Source: Clostridiales bacterium UBA3705 (GTDB taxonomy: Bacteria; Bacillota_A; Clostridia; Oscillospirales; Oscillospiraceae). Taken from it: a stretch of DNA of 11,504 nucleotides. Of the stretch, positions 1 to 7,095 are shown one piece after another (positions within the stretch are counted from its first letter, which is position 1; each line of letters opens with the position of its first letter). The stretch lies in the NCBI GenBank assembly GCA_002372735.1, contig DFIE01000092.1, positions 1-11,504 of the forward strand. Direction: 5' to 3'. The position numbers were made by a program, and so were the translations under genes. The notes under the pieces are model-generated. The model saw only the letters and a list, made by a program, of their open reading frames with translations, was not told the DNA's origin and did not search any database.

Positions 1-2218
1 TCTTCTTGGCCGCAGTCTTCTTGGCTGCGGGCTTCTTGGCTGCGGGCTGGTCGGCGGCGGGGGCTGCCTGGGCGGCCTGGTCCGGCTGTTCGGCGGCGGT
101 GTCCTTCTTGCGGTAATAACCCCGCTGGTCCTCGGGCAGGAAGTTCTCGCACTTGGGGTTGATGCAGAAGGGCTTCATCCGGCCCCGGCCCGAGCGCTTG
201 AACATGGTCTGGCCGCAGGCGGGGCAGTCCTGGTCGGTGGGCACGTCCCAGGTCATAAAGCCGCACTCCTGGCCGGTCTCGCAGGCGTAATAGGCAAAGC
301 CCCGCTTGGACTTGCGCTTCAGCATCCCGGCGCCGCACTGGGGGCAGCGGCCGGGCATATGCTCCACAATGGGCTTGGTGTTTTTGCACTCCGGCCAGCC
401 CGGGCAGGCCAGGAACTTGCCGAAGCGGCCAAACTTGACCACCATATTCCGGCCGCAGACCTCGCAGATCTCGTCGGTGACCTCCTCGGGGATCTTGATG
501 CGGGTGTCCTTCAGGGCCTCCTCGGCGTTTTCCATCTCCCGGTGGAAGCCGGTGTAAAAGTCGCGCAGCACCTGCTTGTAGGGCAGCTTGCCTGCCTCCA
601 CCTCGTCCAGCTTATGCTCCATGCCGGCGGTGAACTCCACGTCGATCACGTCGCTGAACCGGTCCATCATCAGCTGGGTGACCACCTCGCCCAGGGGGGT
701 GGGCTCCAGCCGCTTGTCCTTTTTCACCACGTACTCCCGGTCCTGGATGGTAGAGACAATGGAGGCGTAGGTGGAGGGCCGGCCCACACCCTTCTCCTCC
801 ATGGCCTTCACCAGGGTGGCCTCGGTGTAGCGGGCGGGGGGCTGGGTAAAGTGCTGCTCCCGCTTGGAGGACAGGTGCTGCACCTGCTCGCCCTGCTTCA
901 GCTCGGGCAGGGCGTCCAGCACCTCCTGGCTGTCGTCGTCCCGGCCCTCCTCGTACAGGGCCAAAAAGCCGGAGAATTTCAGACTCTGGTGGTTGGAGCG
1001 GAACACATGGCTCCGGCAGCTGGTCTCGATGGTGGCGGTGTCATACACGGCGTTGGCCATCTGGCAGGCCACAAACCGGCTCCAGATCAGCTTGTACAGC
1101 CGGTACTGGTCCCGGGTGAGATCCGCCTGGATGGATTCCGGGTCCAGGGCCACGTTGCTGGGCCGGATGGCCTCGTGGGCGTCCTGGGCGTTGTTTTTGG
1201 ATTTGTACCGCCGGGGGCTGTCGGGCACATAGGCCGGGCCGTACCTGCCCCGGATAAAGTCCCGGGCGGCAAACAGGGCCTCGTCAGACAGCCGCAGGGA
1301 GTCGGTACGCATATAGGTGATCAGACCCTGGGTGCCGTGGCCGGTGAGATCCACGCCCTCATACAGCTGCTGGGCAATGGCCATGGTGCGCTTGGGGGTC
1401 ATGTTCAGCTTTCTGGAGGCCTCCTGCTGCAGGGTAGAGGTGATGAAGGGCGGGGCAGGGGAGCGGCGCTTTTCCGCGGTTTTGATGCTCTCTACGGTAA
1501 AGCGCTGGCCCTCCACGTCCTGCACCACGGCCAGCACCTGGGTCTCGTTTTCCAGGGTGCGCTTTTTGGGGCTGCCGTAGTAGTGGGCGGTAAAGGTGCC
1601 CGGCTTGCCCAGGCAGCCCAGCTCCACGTCCAGGGACCAGTACTCTTCGGGCACAAAGGCCCGGATCTCTCTCTCCCGCTCCACCACCAGCCGGGTGGCC
1701 ACAGACTGGACCCGCCCTGCGGACAGGCCCCTGCGGACCTTGCGCCACAGCAGGGGAGAGAGCTGATAGCCCACAATCCGGTCCAGAATCCGGCGGGCCT
1801 GCTGGGCATCCACCAGATCCATGTCGATGTCTCTGGGTTGGGCGATGGCCTTGGTGACCACCCCCCGGGTGATTTCGTTAAAGGTGACCCGCTTGGTCTT
1901 CTCCTCGGGCAGCTTCAGCAGCTCCTTGATGTGCCAGCTGATGGCCTCGCCCTCCCGGTCCGGGTCGGTGGCGAGATAGACGGTCTCGGCCTTGGCGGCG
2001 GCGGATTTCAGCTCTTTGATCAGGTCCGCCTTGGCGGCCATGGGCTGGTAGTCCGGGGTGAAGTCGTGGTCCAGATCCACGCCCATGGTGCTCTTGGGCA
2101 GATCCCGCAGATGGCCCATACAGGCCTTCACCTGGTAGTCCGGACCTAAATATTTACCGATGGTCTTCGCCTTGGAGGGGGACTCCACGATGACCAGATT
2201 CGGGGCTTGCGTTGCCAT
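1..2218 (-). CDS. topA: DNA topoisomerase I (type IA), 3' end beyond window
   Basis: Relaxes negatively supercoiled DNA by cutting one strand through a 5'-phosphotyrosine link and passing the other strand; acts in the cytoplasm behind transcription and replication forks. The N-terminus carries the TOPRIM domain, with VESPSKAKTIGKYLG at residues 11-25 and the metal-binding DPDREGE at 85-91. The active-site motif GLITYMRTDS contains Tyr302 (codon 1313-1315). Three C-terminal zinc ribbons with four cysteines each follow (CEVC...CPGWPEC, CPQC...CETGQEC, CPAC...CINPKC), then an Ala/Pro/Lys tail of PAAKK repeats that runs off the left edge. About 739 residues are visible, so the protein is nearly complete. 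The ATG at 2216-2218 follows a GGAGG (2226-2230) with 7-base spacing. It is the last visible gene of the trmH-dprA-topA operon, 14 bases after the dprA stop. Confidence 0.97.
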   Translation of the reverse strand, partial: MATQAPNLVIVESPSKAKTIGKYLGPDYQVKACMGHLRDLPKSTMGVDLDHDFTPDYQPMAAKADLIKELKSAAAKAETVYLATDPDREGEAISWHIKELLKLPEEKTKRVTFNEITRGVVTKAIAQPRDIDMDLVDAQQARRILDRIVGYQLSPLLWRKVRRGLSAGRVQSVATRLVVEREREIRAFVPEEYWSLDVELGCLGKPGTFTAHYYGSPKKRTLENETQVLAVVQDVEGQRFTVESIKTAEKRRSPAPPFITSTLQQEASRKLNMTPKRTMAIAQQLYEGVDLTGHGTQGLITYMRTDSLRLSDEALFAARDFIRGRYGPAYVPDSPRRYKSKNNAQDAHEAIRPSNVALDPESIQADLTRDQYRLYKLIWSRFVACQMANAVYDTATIETSCRSHVFRSNHQSLKFSGFLALYEEGRDDDSQEVLDALPELKQGEQVQHLSSKREQHFTQPPARYTEATLVKAMEEKGVGRPSTYASIVSTIQDREYVVKKDKRLEPTPLGEVVTQLMMDRFSDVIDVEFTAGMEHKLDEVEAGKLPYKQVLRDFYTGFHREMENAEEALKDTRIKIPEEVTDEICEVCGRNMVVKFGRFGKFLACPGWPECKNTKPIVEHMPGRCPQCGAGMLKRKSKRGFAYYACETGQECGFMTWDVPTDQDCPACGQTMFKRSGRGRMKPFCINPKCENFLPEDQRGYYRKKDTAAEQPDQAAQAAPAADQPAAKKPAAKKTAAKK
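2..46 (-). repeat. three 15-base tandem units coding PAAKK/TAAKK in the TopA tail
   Basis: Positions 2-16, 17-31 and 32-46 are 15-base units; the last two are identical and the first differs at three bases. On the minus strand they encode TAAKK, PAAKK, PAAKK. Such histone-H1-like basic tails occur on some bacterial topoisomerases and other DNA-binding proteins and are thought to aid non-specific DNA binding; that role is inference here. The array continues past the window edge, so the unit count is unknown. Confidence 0.8.
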
Positions 2219-2232
2219 GAATAAACCTCCTG

Positions 2233-3474
2233 CTATTGTATTCCCTCGTCCAGGGCGTAACGCCGCCCGGGCAGGGCGCGAATGTAGTGTTTGATCTGCA
2301 GCATGGTGAGCTCCGTCATGGTTCTGGCGGGGGGCAGGCCGCTGCGGTCGGTCAGCAGCTCCAGGGGCAGGGGCCCGCACTCCCGGGCCAGCAGCTCCAG
2401 CAGGAGCATCTGGGTGTCGGTGAGCTCCCCAGCCAGGCCGCTGAGATCCACAGGCGCCGGGGGCTCCGGCTCCGGGTCAACCGCCTGCTCCAGATCCTCC
2501 TCCGGCGGGGCAGGGGGCTCCGGCGGGGGTGTGGGCTCCGGCGCAGCCTCCGGCTGGGGGGCAGTGGGCTCCTCAGGCAGGGGGTCGGCGCAGGGCTCCA
2601 GGGTATCGGGGTAGCGCCACAGGTACTCTGTGGCAATCTCCGCCCCGTCCATCACCAGGCCGGCGCCCTGGCGCAGCAGCAGGTTGCAGCCTGCGCAGTT
2701 GGGGTTGTGCAGGCTGCCGGGCAGGGCGAACACGTCCCGGTCGTAATCCAGGGCGGTGCGGGCGGTGATCAGGGCCCCGCTCTGGATGGAGGCCTCCACC
2801 ACCAGGATGCCGTCGCACAGGCCGCTGATGATCCGGTTCCGGGCCGGGAAGTGGGGGCTCAGCGCCGGGGTGCCCGGGCTGTATTCCGAAAGCAGACAGC
2901 CCTGCTCCGCCACCTGGGCGTAGAGCGCCTCGTTCTCCCGGGGGTAGATTTGGTCGATGCCGCAGCCCAGCACGCCGATCACCGGCCCGCCGGAGCGCAG
3001 GGCGCCCCGGGCGGCGGCGGTGTCGATGCCCCGGGCCAGGCCCGTTACCGTCACCGCGCCGCTGCGGCCCAGCTGGTAGGCAAAGGTCATGGCGCTGTCC
3101 AGCCCCGCGGGGGAGGCCTTCCTGCTGCCCACAATGCCGATGCTGAGCAGCTGCTCCAGCTCCGGCAGCCGGCCCTTGCAGTACAGCACCACCGGCGCAT
3201 CGGGAATCTGCCGCAGGGCGGCGGGGTAGTCGTCGTCTGCCAGGGTGAGCACCCGGATTCCCAGCTGCTCACACCGGGCCAGGATGGCCTTGGCCTCGGT
3301 CAGATCCTTGTCGTCCAGGGCCTGCACCTGGGCATCGGTGCAGCCGGCCTTGCGGTAGTCTGCGGGGGAGGCCAGAAACAGGCCCTCCGCCCCGGGAAAT
3401 TTGTCCAGCAGCTTCCGGGCCCGCACCGGGCCGATGCCCTTGCGCCCGGCCAGCCAAATCCAGTTCTCCTTCAT
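2233..3474 (-). CDS. dprA: DNA processing protein DprA (Smf family)
   Basis: Binds incoming single-stranded DNA and loads RecA in natural transformation; also kept by many bacteria not known to be competent. The 413-residue protein has an N-terminal helical (SAM/HhH-like) region at about 1-70. The Rossmann-fold core follows with GIVGSRKASPAG (113-124), GLARGIDTAAARGAL (145-159), FPARNRIISGL (209-219), SGALITARTALDYDR (232-246) and ALPGS (250-254). A Pro/Glu-rich linker spans about 298-342, and a C-terminal winged-helix-like segment covers 347-410. The usual AAH of the GxARGID motif is AAA here. The start at 3472-3474 was chosen because the DprA homology begins there; the frame stays open for 79 codons upstream but only as an antisense-like shadow inside trmH. 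The start overlaps the trmH stop as ATGA, with a weak GAGGG 7 bases upstream, which suggests translational coupling. Confidence 0.96.
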   Translation of the reverse strand: MKENWIWLAGRKGIGPVRARKLLDKFPGAEGLFLASPADYRKAGCTDAQVQALDDKDLTEAKAILARCEQLGIRVLTLADDDYPAALRQIPDAPVVLYCKGRLPELEQLLSIGIVGSRKASPAGLDSAMTFAYQLGRSGAVTVTGLARGIDTAAARGALRSGGPVIGVLGCGIDQIYPRENEALYAQVAEQGCLLSEYSPGTPALSPHFPARNRIISGLCDGILVVEASIQSGALITARTALDYDRDVFALPGSLHNPNCAGCNLLLRQGAGLVMDGAEIATEYLWRYPDTLEPCADPLPEEPTAPQPEAAPEPTPPPEPPAPPEEDLEQAVDPEPEPPAPVDLSGLAGELTDTQMLLLELLARECGPLPLELLTDRSGLPPARTMTELTMLQIKHYIRALPGRRYALDEGIQ

Positions 3475-4223
3475 CGGCCTGCCCTCAGCTGCCACAGCAC
3501 GATGGCAGCGGCCACCCCGGCGTTGAGACTCTCGCACCGGGGCTCCATGGGGATCACCGCGGCCAGGTCTGCCGCCTGCAGCCACAGGGGGCTGACGCCC
3601 CTGCCCTCGCTGCCGATCACCGTGGCGCACTGTTCCAGCGCCACCCGGCGGATGTCCTTGGCCGCCCCGGTCAGGGCGGTGACGCACACCGGGATCCCCG
3701 CGGCCCGGCACCCGTCCAGCAGGGTCTGGGCAGAGGCCTGCACCGGGGGCGAGCGGAACACTGCCCCCATGGTGGCCCGCACGGTCTTTTCGCTGTAGGG
3801 GTCGGCGCAGCCGTCAGAGAGGAACACCGGCACGTCAAAGGCGTCGGCGGTGCGCAAAATGGTGCCCAGATTTCCCGGGTCCTGAATTCCGTCCAGAATC
3901 AGGCAGCCGGGCACCGGCCGGGCCGGGGCCCGGGCAGGCATGGGGCACACGGCCAGCACCCCCTGGGGGGTGTCCATCCGGGAGATGTCGGCCATCAGCC
4001 GGGCGGGGACCCGGATGTGGCGCACGCCCTCCGGCACGGGGTAATCCAGATCCTCCCGCACCAGCACAGCCTCCGGCCGCAGTCCCCAGCGGATGGCCTC
4101 GTCCACCAGCTTGGGCCCGTCGGCCACAAACCGGCCCAGGGCATAGCGGTCCTTCCGGCTGGAAATCAGCCGCTTCACCTGCTGCAGATAGGGATTGGTC
4201 CTGCTGGTCAGATATTCCGCCAT
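3471..4223 (-). CDS. SpoU/TrmH-family RNA 2'-O-ribose methyltransferase
   Basis: Predicted to methylate the 2'-hydroxyl of a nucleotide in rRNA or tRNA using S-adenosylmethionine, as a dimer with the trefoil-knot (SPOUT) fold. At 250 residues it has the family's usual size. An N-terminal substrate-binding domain (about 1-95, with RFVADGPKLVDEA at 31-43) precedes the SpoU catalytic domain. All three SpoU motifs are present: ILDGIQDPGNLGTILRTADA (109-128), IGSEGRGVS (203-211) and IPMEPRCESLNAGVAAAI (224-241). The layout resembles RlmB/TsnR/TrmH-like 23S rRNA enzymes, but the exact target cannot be told from sequence. The ATG at 4221-4223 is preceded by a strong AGGAGGTG. First gene of the operon with dprA and topA. 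Confidence 0.93.
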   Translation of the reverse strand: MAEYLTSRTNPYLQQVKRLISSRKDRYALGRFVADGPKLVDEAIRWGLRPEAVLVREDLDYPVPEGVRHIRVPARLMADISRMDTPQGVLAVCPMPARAPARPVPGCLILDGIQDPGNLGTILRTADAFDVPVFLSDGCADPYSEKTVRATMGAVFRSPPVQASAQTLLDGCRAAGIPVCVTALTGAAKDIRRVALEQCATVIGSEGRGVSPLWLQAADLAAVIPMEPRCESLNAGVAAAIVLWQLRAGR

Positions 4224-4265
4224 GGAAGCACCTCCTGGGGGGCGATTGGCCCCGGAATTCTATAT

Positions 4266-4281
4266 TATAATGTACACTATA
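4266..4281. promoter_or_regulatory. 16-base near-perfect palindrome over the trmH promoter -10
   Basis: TATAATGTACACTATA is centred on GTAC at 4272-4275, and its two 8-base halves differ at only one position. It covers the -10 hexamer of the minus-strand trmH promoter (4276-4281) and the expected transcription start. That is a position where a bound repressor would block RNA polymerase. I do not recognise it as the box of a specific regulator. Part of the symmetry is expected because -10 elements are AT-rich, so the operator role is only a suggestion. Confidence 0.35.
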
Positions 4282-4304
4282 CCAAATCTCCCGGTGGAAT
4301 GCAA
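4276..4304 (-). promoter_or_regulatory. sigma-A type promoter for trmH-dprA-topA
   Basis: On the minus strand, -35 TTGCAT (4299-4304) and -10 TATAGT (4276-4281) are separated by exactly 17 bases. Transcription would start near 4269, giving a leader of about 45 bases before the trmH ATG. Confidence 0.7.
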
Positions 4305-4343
4305 GCATTTTCCGAAAAACCCGGTTTCGGGGCAAAACAGGGG

Positions 4344-4372
4344 TTGCGTTCCGGCCCCGGGTGGGGTACAAT
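4344..4372 (+). promoter_or_regulatory. sigma-A type promoter for the cation efflux gene
   Basis: -35 TTGCGT (4344-4349) and -10 TACAAT (4367-4372) with a 17-base spacer. The predicted start near 4379 leaves a leader of only about 20 bases containing AAGGAGG (4385-4391). That is too short to hold a metal riboswitch. Confidence 0.65.
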
Positions 4373-4398
4373 ATCCCGGAAAGAAAGGAGGAATCCGG

Positions 4399-5499
4399 AT
4401 GCAAAGGCAAAAAGTGATTATTCGCACCAGCATCCTCGGCATTCTGGCAAATCTGTTTTTGGCGGGCTTCAAGGCCGCCGTGGGCATGCTCACGTCCTCC
4501 ATTGCCGTCACCATGGACGCGGTGAACAATCTCAGCGACGCGCTTTCCTCGGTGATCACCATTGTGGGCGCCCGCCTGGCGGGCAAGAGGCCGGATAAAA
4601 AGCACCCCTACGGCCACGGCCGGGTGGAGTATATCAGCGCAGCCCTGATCTCCGTCATCGTCCTGTACGCCGGCGTCACCGCCCTGGTGGAGTCGGTCAA
4701 AAAGATTCTCCACCCCGAAACCCCGTCCTACACCACGGTCAGCCTGGTGATCCTGGCGGTGGCAGTGGTGGTGAAGATCCTGCTGGGGCTTTACGTCTCC
4801 GCCACAGGCAAAAAGGTCAAGTCCGACGCCCTCACCGCCTCCGGCAAGGACGCGCTGAACGACTCCATCATCTCCGCCTCCACCCTGGCGGCAGCGGTCG
4901 TCTTCCTGCTCTGGGGCCTGTCGCTGGAGGCCTGGCTGGGCGCGGTGATCTCCCTGTTCATTCTCAAGTCCGGCGTGGAGATGCTCCGCGACACCCTCTC
5001 CCAGATCCTGGGCCAGCGGGTGGAGCCGGAGGTGGCCCGGGCGGTCAAGGCCGCCGTGTGTGCGTTTGACCAGGTCCACGGGGCCTACGATCTCATTTTA
5101 CACAGCTACGGCCCGGAGAGCTACATGGGCTCCATCCACATCGAGGTGGACGACACCCTCACCGCCGGAGAGCTGGACACCCTGGAGCGGGCCATCACCG
5201 ACAAGGTCGCCCGGGAGCTGGGGGTTTTCCTCACGGGCATCAGCGTCTACTCCGTCAACACCACCGACGACCAGGCTGCCGTCCTGGCCCAGGACATCCG
5301 CCGCCGGGTCATGTCCCACCCCGAGGTGCTGCAGCTGCATGGCTTCTATCTCAGCGGCCGGGTCATCCGGTTTGACACGGTGATCGACTTCTCCGTCCGG
5401 GACCGGGAGACCTTCTGCCAACAGCTTACCCTGGAGCTGGCCAAGGCATACCCGGAATATCAGTTCCAGATCCAGCCGGACACGGACATGAGCGAATAA
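4399..5499 (+). CDS. cation diffusion facilitator (CDF) metal efflux transporter, Mn-type motifs
   Basis: Exports divalent metal ions across the membrane by proton antiport. The 366-residue protein has six predicted membrane segments: about 10-30, 33-60, 78-100, 112-134, 152-173 and 178-197. The helix-2 metal site reads N43-N-L-S-D47 and the helix-5 site D151-A-L-N-D155. HPYGHGRVE lies at 69-77 in the loop after helix 2. Asp/Asn in place of the His found in zinc-type CDFs points to manganese, an inference from family patterns. The C-terminal region (about 205-366) is longer than usual for about 300-residue CDFs and looks like two successive ferredoxin-like cytoplasmic domains (about 212-288 and 294-360). 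The start at 4399 has AAGGAGG at 7-base spacing; the longer open frame upstream runs into trmH and is not credible. Single-gene transcription unit ending in a terminator. Confidence 0.93.
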   Translation: MQRQKVIIRTSILGILANLFLAGFKAAVGMLTSSIAVTMDAVNNLSDALSSVITIVGARLAGKRPDKKHPYGHGRVEYISAALISVIVLYAGVTALVESVKKILHPETPSYTTVSLVILAVAVVVKILLGLYVSATGKKVKSDALTASGKDALNDSIISASTLAAAVVFLLWGLSLEAWLGAVISLFILKSGVEMLRDTLSQILGQRVEPEVARAVKAAVCAFDQVHGAYDLILHSYGPESYMGSIHIEVDDTLTAGELDTLERAITDKVARELGVFLTGISVYSVNTTDDQAAVLAQDIRRRVMSHPEVLQLHGFYLSGRVIRFDTVIDFSVRDRETFCQQLTLELAKAYPEYQFQIQPDTDMSE

Positions 5500-5506
5500 C
5501 CGGCAC

Positions 5507-5553
5507 AAAAAAAGCGCCAACCCTGCCTCCCGGGCAGAGCTGGCGTTTTTTTT
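5507..5553. terminator. bidirectional intrinsic terminator between the CDF and Nudix genes
   Basis: Seven A (5507-5513) and eight T (5546-5553) flank a hairpin. Outer stem CGCCA (5515-5519) pairs with TGGCG (5541-5545); inner stem CTGCC (5523-5527) pairs with GGCAG (5533-5537); small internal loops separate the two. It ends the plus-strand CDF transcript and, read the other way, the minus-strand Nudix transcript, whose stop codon (5552-5554) overlaps the T run. Confidence 0.9.
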
Positions 5554-6016
5554 ACATGGGCTTCCCGTTCAGCCAGGCGGCGGCAAGGCGCTCGCCCTCA
5601 TAGCACAGCTTCAGGGAGAAGAAGGGGCCGCCCTGCTCCATCAGCCCCAGGAAGAGCTTGTCGCCCTCCCACTGGGGCAGCAGGGCCATTTTGGCCTTGG
5701 GCACCCACTCCAGGGTCCCCTCGTCGCAGTCGGTCAGGCTGCCGGTAAAGCCATCGGCGTGGAACAGGTGCATATACTCCCCCTCCCACCGGTCAGAGAC
5801 AAAGGTGACCAGCCCGCAATAGCGGAAGCGGGTGAGACGCAGGCCGGTCTCCTCCAGCACCTCCCGGCGGACGCAGTCCTCGGGGCTCTCGTTTTCCAAA
5901 AAGTGGCCGCCGATGCCGATCCACTTGTCCCGGTTGGCGTCCTGCTCTTTTTTCACCCGGTGGAGCATCAGGTAGCAGCCCTCCCGCTCCAGGTAGCACA
6001 GCGTGGTGTTCTGCAT
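5552..6016 (-). CDS. Nudix hydrolase (MutT/8-oxo-dGTPase-like)
   Basis: Hydrolyses a nucleoside diphosphate linked to another moiety; the closest general type is the MutT-like enzymes that cleanse oxidised dGTP, but the substrate is not determinable here. The 154-residue protein has a complete Nudix box at residues 37-59: G37, E43, R51-E52, E55-E56 and G58 all fit GX5EX7REUXEEXGU. The segment WIGIGGHFLENESPED is typical of MTH1/MutT-like members. The ATG at 6014-6016 is 3 bases after the lipid kinase stop, with no strong Shine-Dalgarno sequence, so translation is probably coupled to the upstream gene. Confidence 0.93.
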   Translation of the reverse strand: MQNTTLCYLEREGCYLMLHRVKKEQDANRDKWIGIGGHFLENESPEDCVRREVLEETGLRLTRFRYCGLVTFVSDRWEGEYMHLFHADGFTGSLTDCDEGTLEWVPKAKMALLPQWEGDKLFLGLMEQGGPFFSLKLCYEGERLAAAWLNGKPM

Positions 6017-6019
6017 GGC

Positions 6020-6916
6020 TTACTGGTCCCTGCCCACAATGATCCGCACCGCGCTGTGGAGATTTTCGATCTCGATGCGGTCGCTGCCCGGGGCGTATTC
6101 ACCGTCCAGGGTCCAGTCCATCTGGGGGTCGGCCTCCACTAGCAGGTGGCGGGCGGTGTGGAAGGTGAGCATGGGGGAGGAGTAGTCCTGCACGCTCAGC
6201 GCCCGGACGATCTCCGCCAGGGAGCTGAGATTCTCCGGGGACTTCACCAGCAGCAGCTCAAACTGGCCGTCGTTCATGTCCACAAGCTTGGGGTCCAGGG
6301 TCAGGATGCCCCCCACCGAGGTGGAGTTGCTGATGGCACCGAAGATATATTCCCCCTCCACCACCTGGTCGTGGTCCAGGATGGACCACAGGTGGTAGCT
6401 GCGGATGCTGGACAGCTCCTTGATGCCCCCCAGCACATAGGCCAGGTGGCCCAGGGCGTTTTTCACGTTTTGGGAGGTGGCATAGGAGGCCTTGGTAAAG
6501 GCCCCAAAGGAGGCCACATAGGTAAAATAACGATCCTGGAACCGGCCCACGTCAAAGGCCACAGGCTCGCCGTCCACAATGTCCTGGGCGGCGTGGACCA
6601 CATGCTTGGAGAGGTTCAGGCTGGCGGCAAAGTCGTTGGTGGAGCCGGCGGGGATATAGCCGATGGGGGTGTCGGAGCCCGCCCGGCACACGCCGGAGAT
6701 GGTTTCGTTAAAGGTGCCGTCGCCGCCGATGCACACCACCAGATCCACCTGGTTGGCATATTTTGCGGCGATTTCCACCCCATCCCCCCGGCGCTGGGTC
6801 ATAAACACCAGGCACTCATAGCCCGCCTTGCCAAAGACCGAGAGAATGTCGGTCAGCTGGGGATTGGCCTTTTTCATGCCGGCGCAGGGGTTCATGATCA
6901 GAAGAAGACGATTCAT
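6020..6916 (-). CDS. diacylglycerol kinase-family lipid kinase (YegS/DgkB-like)
   Basis: Phosphorylates a lipid such as diacylglycerol with ATP; in Gram-positive bacteria DgkB recycles diacylglycerol released during lipoteichoic acid synthesis, but other members act on different lipids. The 298-residue protein has the N-terminal MNRLLLIMNPCAG strand, the nucleotide-binding CIGGDGTFNE (62-71) and YIPAGSTNDFA (87-97), then the C-terminal beta-sandwich half. The start at 6914-6916 was chosen over two ATGs six and five codons upstream, because GGAGG (6925-6929) sits 8 bases before it and would otherwise fall inside the gene. It has its own promoter and is co-transcribed with the Nudix hydrolase. 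Confidence 0.93.
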   Translation of the reverse strand: MNRLLLIMNPCAGMKKANPQLTDILSVFGKAGYECLVFMTQRRGDGVEIAAKYANQVDLVVCIGGDGTFNETISGVCRAGSDTPIGYIPAGSTNDFAASLNLSKHVVHAAQDIVDGEPVAFDVGRFQDRYFTYVASFGAFTKASYATSQNVKNALGHLAYVLGGIKELSSIRSYHLWSILDHDQVVEGEYIFGAISNSTSVGGILTLDPKLVDMNDGQFELLLVKSPENLSSLAEIVRALSVQDYSSPMLTFHTARHLLVEADPQMDWTLDGEYAPGSDRIEIENLHSAVRIIVGRDQ

Positions 6917-6924
6917 CGTACGTG

Positions 6925-6929
6925 CCTCC
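6925..6929 (-). promoter_or_regulatory. ribosome binding site fixing the lipid kinase start
   Basis: GGAGG on the minus strand, 8 bases upstream of the ATG at 6914-6916. The longer reading frame (ATG ATG GAG GCA CGT ACG ATG) contains this site, so its first two ATGs are unlikely starts. Confidence 0.8.
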
Positions 6930-6957
6930 ATCACAGTATCTGAAAATTGGTCAGACC

Positions 6958-6986
6958 ATTATCCTATATTTTTCACAGAAAGTCAA
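6958..6986 (-). promoter_or_regulatory. sigma-A type promoter for the lipid kinase-Nudix operon
   Basis: Minus-strand -35 TTGACT (6981-6986) and -10 GATAAT (6958-6963) with a 17-base spacer. The start would be near 6951, about 35 bases before the chosen ATG. Confidence 0.7.
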
Positions 6987-7027
6987 TAGGAATTCCGGGG
7001 AAATCTCCCGCCGCCGTGACTTTCCCC

Positions 7028-7056
7028 TTGCAAAACAGCGCGCTTTGTGGTACAGT
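7028..7056 (+). promoter_or_regulatory. sigma-A type promoter for the Fem transferase-racemase operon
   Basis: -35 TTGCAA (7028-7033) and -10 TACAGT (7051-7056) with a 17-base spacer. Two ACAGTA copies (7052-7057 and 7062-7067), one helical turn apart, overlap the -10 and start region. An alternative -10 (TATAAG at 7066-7071) lies downstream but has no matching -35. Confidence 0.65.
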
Positions 7057-7095
7057 AGATAACAGTATAAGTATAAGGGAGATTGCGCCAATACC

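Noticed and set aside
359..2149. 596-codon open frame on the plus strand opposite topA
   Set aside because: Shadow of topA caused by GC-biased codon use; low-complexity Gly/His/Leu-rich translation and no ribosome binding site.
3475..3711. N-terminal extension of DprA by 79 codons
   Set aside because: The extension is Arg/Gly/Pro-rich, lies wholly in trmH in another frame and precedes the normal DprA start, which itself has an ATGA overlap.
2236..3798. 520-codon plus-strand frame opposite dprA and trmH
   Set aside because: Spans two real genes and their junction on the other strand, with Gln/Gly/Ala-rich translation typical of antisense shadows.
3835..5079. 414-codon minus-strand frame overlapping the CDF gene and trmH
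   Set aside because: Runs antisense to the CDF gene and then out of frame through trmH, both of which have complete motifs.
6997..7027. Inverted repeat GGGGAAA-N17-TTTCCCC between the lipid kinase and Fem promoters
   Set aside because: Only 7-base arms with a long loop and no T run or recognised operator pattern; could easily be chance in GC-rich DNA.
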